NCBI GenBank assembly: GCA_948567375.1
Contig: OX419756.1
Span: 46,664,552 to 46,728,551 of the forward strand
Direction: 5' to 3'
Length of the DNA stretch: 64,000 bases
Source of the DNA: Lunularia cruciata
Taxonomy: Eukaryota; Streptophyta; Marchantiopsida; Lunulariales; Lunulariaceae
Shown here: positions 59,341 to 64,000 of the stretch, piece after piece
Numbering within the stretch: position 1 is the first letter of the stretch
Layout of the letters: each line of letters begins with the position of its first letter
Program-made: the position numbers and the translations under genes
The notes under the pieces: generated by a model
Seen by the model: the letters and a program-made list of their open reading frames with translations, nothing else
Told to the model about the DNA's origin: nothing
Databases searched by the model: none

Positions 59341-62300
59341 AGCTTGAAGTGATGGAGATGTAATTTGGAGACCAATATTGACTCTATAGCTCAATCTCCT
59401 CTGAGTAAGCTATTGAAAGTTAGTTTCAAAAAAGGGAGTTTTAGATCTACTTAAAAAGTCACTCATTATTTATATAAATAAATTTAGGGAGCTGGTCTAG
59501 AGACACCCCTTACCAATCTTGGGATAAATTTTCCCCTAACTTTGAGATTTAAAGTTTGTTTCTACATCTAACAATAACCGTTAAGCTCAAGTTGAACTTA
59601 TAAATAACATAAGCCCCTATATATCTCATCTAGCTTTTTAGACTAATATCCTGTGAGTGTATACACCCTAATCTATATGAATGTGAAAAATTGAGCTAGA
59701 TTGAGGAAAAGCTTTATACTACATAACCTATTTGAATGTGAAAAAGTGAGCTAAATTGAGTAAAAGCTTTGCACAATCGTAGGGCTGCAATCATGAACAC
59801 AAAAAACTACATACATTAAGGTAGTAACCAATTTTTTGCAAAGTTGTCCAATTGGTATAATGTATAAAGGATGTCTCCTAACCAACTCCCTAAATTTATA
59901 TTAGAATTTGAAGTAAAAACAAAAATTTATTAAATTTTGTATCATATATAGAAGCATAATAAATATATCTCTCTTATTGCATGAATTTACAGATAAAATT
60001 AGCATTATATTCTATATTGATATATGATATAATTTAGAAAACCAAAAATTCTGTTTGAAAATGTAACGTTCAAAGTGTGATAAGAGGTAAGAGTGAATAT
60101 TTTAACTTCTATAGATATGAATAAAATTTTAGTAGTATGTGGAATTTTTTTCTTCAAACACCATGTTTAATGTAACACGAAGTAACATCTCAATGTGTTG
60201 TCTCATTTAGAAATAATCAAATATTAAATCACATATATTTTATTATATCATTAATGAAACTTAATTTGATTTTTTTAATTTTAAATATTAATTAAAAATT
60301 TTTAATCTTCTTATTCAATCTTGCTATTCAAGTAACTAAAATAGAGACTCTTTATCACAACCCATAATACAAAACAAATATGCACTATGAATACAGAAAT
60401 TCAAATTTATTTTTACAACTGGAAAGTATAATACTAGATTCACAAAATATGCAAGAGCAGAAAATTGATCTTACTCCATCTTGATAATTTTCTATACCAT
60501 ATATTAGTACTTTTAATTCTTCTTCTTAGCAAGAGTTTAGATGGTAATTATTAATATTTTATAATAAAAGTATTATATATTTATTAAAATTGATAAATGT
60601 TGGAACTGATATTTTTTATTTAATAATAATTAGAATAATAATTAAAAAAGGAAATATTACTTATTCATCTTATTGAAGAATGGAAATTGAAACAGGTTGT
60701 CCAAAACATCAAATTTTTTATTTTCCTACTTACAATAATCATATCCAGTTTTTCAACTTTTTAATACGAGCAAGTTTTAGAAATATAACATCCTTCACTT
60801 GATTAAATATACTTCACGATTTATGAGATTATTGGTTTACGATCAAAGTAAGATACCATATATACTACCTTTGAATTAGTTACCAGATAAATTACCTTGG
60901 ACCCCAAAAGAGTTCTGAATAATAATTTCCAAATAATTCAAATGATAGAAACTTCTATAATGTAAAAGACAGACGGGCACCCAACTAGTATATGGAATGG
61001 ACCGACTCAAATAACCTATGCTACATTTGAGTCTTACACATCAACTCAATACGCAACAAACTCAAATAACTCAAATCACTACATTATTTTATATGTTAAA
61101 TGAATAAGCAAGAATACCCAAGAGATTGAAACGAGAGTAAATTTTGATCAAGAATCTTGTTATTTACAATTTGAGTTTTGAATGCTTCAGATTCATAATA
61201 AATTGAGGAATATATATGGTGTGCCATGATTATGGATAAGAATGAGATTAAATAAAACTTTATTTTGAGAAGGTCATTGTAGAGCTAGTTTTGGAAAACA
61301 TATTAGCTCAAAAGAAGAAAATGAAAAAGATCGATTATTAGCATGCAAAAATAAATTTATTCCATCTGGATGGATATTATCTTAAAACACATGGATCGCA
61401 TAGATGAATATCTAGACGCAATGTAAGATAGTATAAGAAAAATTTGGTATTTGATAAATCAGCTTCTCCTCCACCAAAGCATAGATTATGAATTTTCACT
61501 TATTTTTAATTAAACAGTATACACGTTGAATTTGGGTGAATCGTACAGGACATTGAAGAGAAACAAACCTGCATGAATAACACTAGAAAGTAAAATATAA
61601 AAGAAATACTCTAAACTGGTTTGTTCGTTACATATAGCTATGAAGAACATGAAAAGTAAATGTTCAGCATACTACATTGTCATATCTTTAATAAAGTATG
61701 TATTGAAAGGAAATTGCTACTAAGTCCATGCATTTCACGAGAGAATGAAATTAGAAGAGGTAGCATCCGAACCCACTTCGATTTATCTCAAGGTACCTCC
61801 TCGGTCACTTTCTTCAAGTGCATTAGATTGATGAACATGAATTGTACCTACAGGCAATCAATCTCAATGCTAAATCGCCCTTTCCCTCAGCTTGCTGGAG
61901 AAGATCGAAGGGAGAAAGTAATAGTAAGCAAGTGTCATCAGTAGGCTCAACAGTTGCCCAAGAAGAATGAAACAAACAGAGGAGAACCTGTCGGTCTCTG
62001 CCTGCCTGCTGCTTGGGAGAGTTTTAAAACGCAATAAAACAATGTGGTTGGTTAGTTAAAGTGCCAAAAGTTGGGTCAAATTGCGGCGAAAATTCTATCT
62101 TCATCAGCTTCAAGGGAGTAAAGCTTAAAACTGTACAATCCCCGCGAAACAAATCAATCGTATATGGAATAATCAATCAGATCCGTCACCCATCATATTC
62201 GGCGTCTTGAAAGTAACCTGTACCAAAACGAGGCAGAGTGGTGCAACGCTTCTTGCAGCAGCCGGGTTGAACCATCCTGGAGCTACAAGAATGCTCTTTC

Positions 62301-62440
62301 CATCTTCGCCTGGGGAGAGATTACACGGGGAGGAGCAGGCACTTTGGCACTTCGGTGTGCTAGAAACGGATCATAACGAGGAGGGGTTCTTGATCTGGTG
62401 TTAAAATTGGGGTAACAATTGAAAAGGAACGGAGGGAGAG
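59341..62440. other. AT-rich spacer and UFSP2 5' flank
   Basis: 59450-61640 is very AT-rich with no coding signal. From about 61640 composition becomes more balanced. The ORF at 61660-61944 has no recognised domain. 62200-62440 is comparatively GC-rich and is likely promoter and 5' UTR of the gene starting at 62441. I cannot fix a TATA box or start site. Confidence 0.5.
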
Positions 62441-64000
62441 ATGGGTCGTATCATACAGGTTTTGTGCCCATTGGAACTACAAGCCAGCGATCGGGTGTTG
62501 TGGTTGGTGGGCACTCCAAGTCTGTCTTTGACGATTTTGTCCGCTCTACGTTGTGTGAGTTTTGTGGAGGGTGCTGAAAGCGAGCCTGATATACGTAGCG
62601 AAGCAGGTGGGTGCTTCTGAATTTTGAAGGTTGGGTTTTCTTGGTTTTGGAGTTCTGTAAGTGATTGATCAAACCGTGAACTGATGAGAATTCAAATTCT
62701 CTTTGCGATCTAGAAACTGTGCCCGCATGCAGGAAAAATACTGAGATAAGATTTTGACTCAATTTTGACACAATCGGTGCTCCAGATGAGCTACATTTCC
62801 TTATACCGAGAGGTTTGGAAATCGTGGGGACAATTCTGGTTGGTGGTGGTGATGAATGCGTAGAGAAAGCTGGAGAGCTGGCTGTGAGAATGCAACTTAT
62901 GCTGGGGCAATCTGGTGCTTCTTCGAAATCTGTTCAAGTCATTGCCGGTGCAGCAGTTGCGGAAAATGGGGATGTAAAATATCATCTGTATCGGCCTGGG
63001 GATCCACCAAAGACAGAGGTGTTGGAAACAAGTCAGCAACGAAATGGTTTTGAATTCACAGTATGGAACAGCCTAAGCCTGCTGTATTGCCAAATGGAAT
63101 TCAACGTCCCCCTTTACTTGGCCTCACCACCAAGTTCCTCAGGTATTCATTCTTATCTAGCGTTTGTTGGTTGTGAGAGCTCAATGTCCTTTGTTCAGGT
63201 CAGCAATTCACGATAACTAAACTGATATGATTCGCTCACCAGGATACCATGAGGACGCATCTTACTGTAATTCTGGACCTGTAAAGAGCTGCAATTTGTG
63301 TTCCTTTCTCTATTCTGTTGAGCTTAATCATGTTTCAAACTCTTATCTCGTCTATTGACAACGCCGTTTGGTGTAGATTACGAAGCACAAGTTGTAGACG
63401 CAGTTGAGCACATCATGGGAGACTTGAAAAGCTCGAGGGTAGTTTTATTGGCCAAAGGCTCAAGGGTTAAGGCTCAGAAGCAAGGCGTGGTGCTAGTACA
63501 GCCATTCAACCAGCTTAAAGTCCCTGATACGGCTCAGGCATCGGACGGCGACTCAAGGAATGAAGGCGTCCAACAAAGCTCTATCTGTTCAGACCTGAGT
63601 CAACCTCCGGCATTTTTCACAACCTCATCTGGGGTTCAGGTTACTCTCTATCACGGTTTCCGTCCCCCTAAGTGTCTCTGCCGTCAAAGGTCATTAATCC
63701 AGCCCCACTGGAAGAACCGCAGCTGACCTCATCGGTTCTAAGAATATGATACAAATTACAAACATGATGCATGCATAGGTCTGCCAATTGGATAAACCTA
63801 AGAATGATGCATTGAGATGTGCAAGAGCTAGCAGCTGACATGTTATTCCTTATATGAAGATAATTATACGTATTAGCGCTTTGATGTTAGACTTAGTGTT
63901 GTAGAGGATAGCACTTTGCTCACCTTTATTGGCTTCCTCGAGGACATCAAAGTTTAAGTGATTTCTGGTGATTTCACTGTGCAGCTACCAGAGCCATTGG
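62441..64000 (+). CDS. UFSP2: UFM1-specific protease (UFSP2-type), N-terminal exons, runs off the window
   Basis: UFSP2-type proteases mature the ubiquitin-like modifier UFM1 and remove it from targets such as the ER-bound ribosome. Proposed exons: 62441-62606, 62786-63142, 63377-63639 and the start of a fourth at 63985. GT-AG junctions keep the frame (phases 1, 1, 0). Exon 1 begins MGRIIQVLCPLELQAS and includes WLVGTPSLSL and SALRC, matching in order the N-terminus I recall of the plant protein. Exon 2 has DELHFLIPRGLEIVGTILVG, GDVKYHLY and FNVPLYLA. Exon 3 has YEAQVVDAVEHI. These belong to the non-catalytic N-terminal region. The Cys-His-Asp peptidase domain would lie past the window, so function is inferred from the N-terminus only. 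No stops inside the exons. The ends of exons 3 and 4 are the least certain. Confidence 0.7.

Noticed and set aside
62815-63216. UFSP2 starting at the TTG near 62815
   Set aside because: Not an ATG. The frame continues upstream to an acceptor at 62785, and exon 1 at 62441-62606 supplies a proper start and matching protein sequence.
1-64000. CRISPR arrays, bacterial operons, ribosome binding sites
   Set aside because: Nothing with regular short repeats and spacers. The spliced genes and retroelements show plant nuclear DNA.

Overview
The window is nuclear DNA from a land plant. The evidence is a complete, plant-type DRG2 GTPase gene split into eleven coding exons with GT-AG introns, the 5' exons of a UFM1-specific protease (UFSP2-type) gene at the right edge, and large amounts of decayed plant retrotransposons. 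I cannot place the species. The non-LTR reverse transcriptase at the left and the PHD-tailed Ty3/gypsy family resemble elements I associate with bryophytes, lycophytes, ferns, gymnosperms and algae more than with flowering plants, but this is only an impression.

Layout. 0-4 kb: end of an LTR (family B), then a broken non-LTR-type reverse transcriptase on the minus strand. 4-10.7 kb: mostly unrecognised, with a perfect 26-bp hairpin and a decayed coiled-coil ORF. 12.5-16.2 kb: DRG2 (minus). 16.5-19.8 kb: four diverged copies of a repeat on the upstream side of DRG2. 21-28 kb: a 5' fragment of a Ty3/gypsy element with an Athila/Tat-like primer-binding site (family A, minus). 28-33.1 kb: 3' part of a chromodomain-type Ty3/gypsy (family B, plus) whose 3' LTR contains a younger solo LTR of the same family. 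34-49.4 kb: a third gypsy (family D, plus) split by a large insertion that contains a family C element, which itself contains a second family A fragment; family D is split again by a reverse-oriented family B solo LTR. 50.6-51.2 kb: remnant of a Helitron helicase. 51.2-59.3 kb: second family C element (minus), carrying a family C solo repeat in its gag. 59.3-62.4 kb: AT-rich spacer and the UFSP2 5' flank. 62.4-64 kb: UFSP2 5' exons.

The main find is family C. It encodes an RNase H, a DDE integrase with an HHCC zinc finger, and a C-terminal PHD finger. Its non-coding repeats are not arranged as ordinary LTRs. Copy 1 runs A1-internal-B1 between 4-bp target duplications (CCTC). Copy 2 ends internal-B1-A2-B2. 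A third locus is A-B alone between 4-bp duplications (CATA). A single ancestral layout, A1-internal-B1-A2-B2, explains all three by B1xB2 or A1xA2 recombination. That split-direct-repeat layout is known from tyrosine-recombinase retroelements (DIRS/Ngaro) and is not expected in an element with a DDE integrase.

Only DRG2 and UFSP2 look like functional host genes. The transposon ORFs carry many stops, often where a C-to-T change in a methylation context explains them. I found no rRNA, no credible tRNA, no CRISPR array and no bacterial-type operon.
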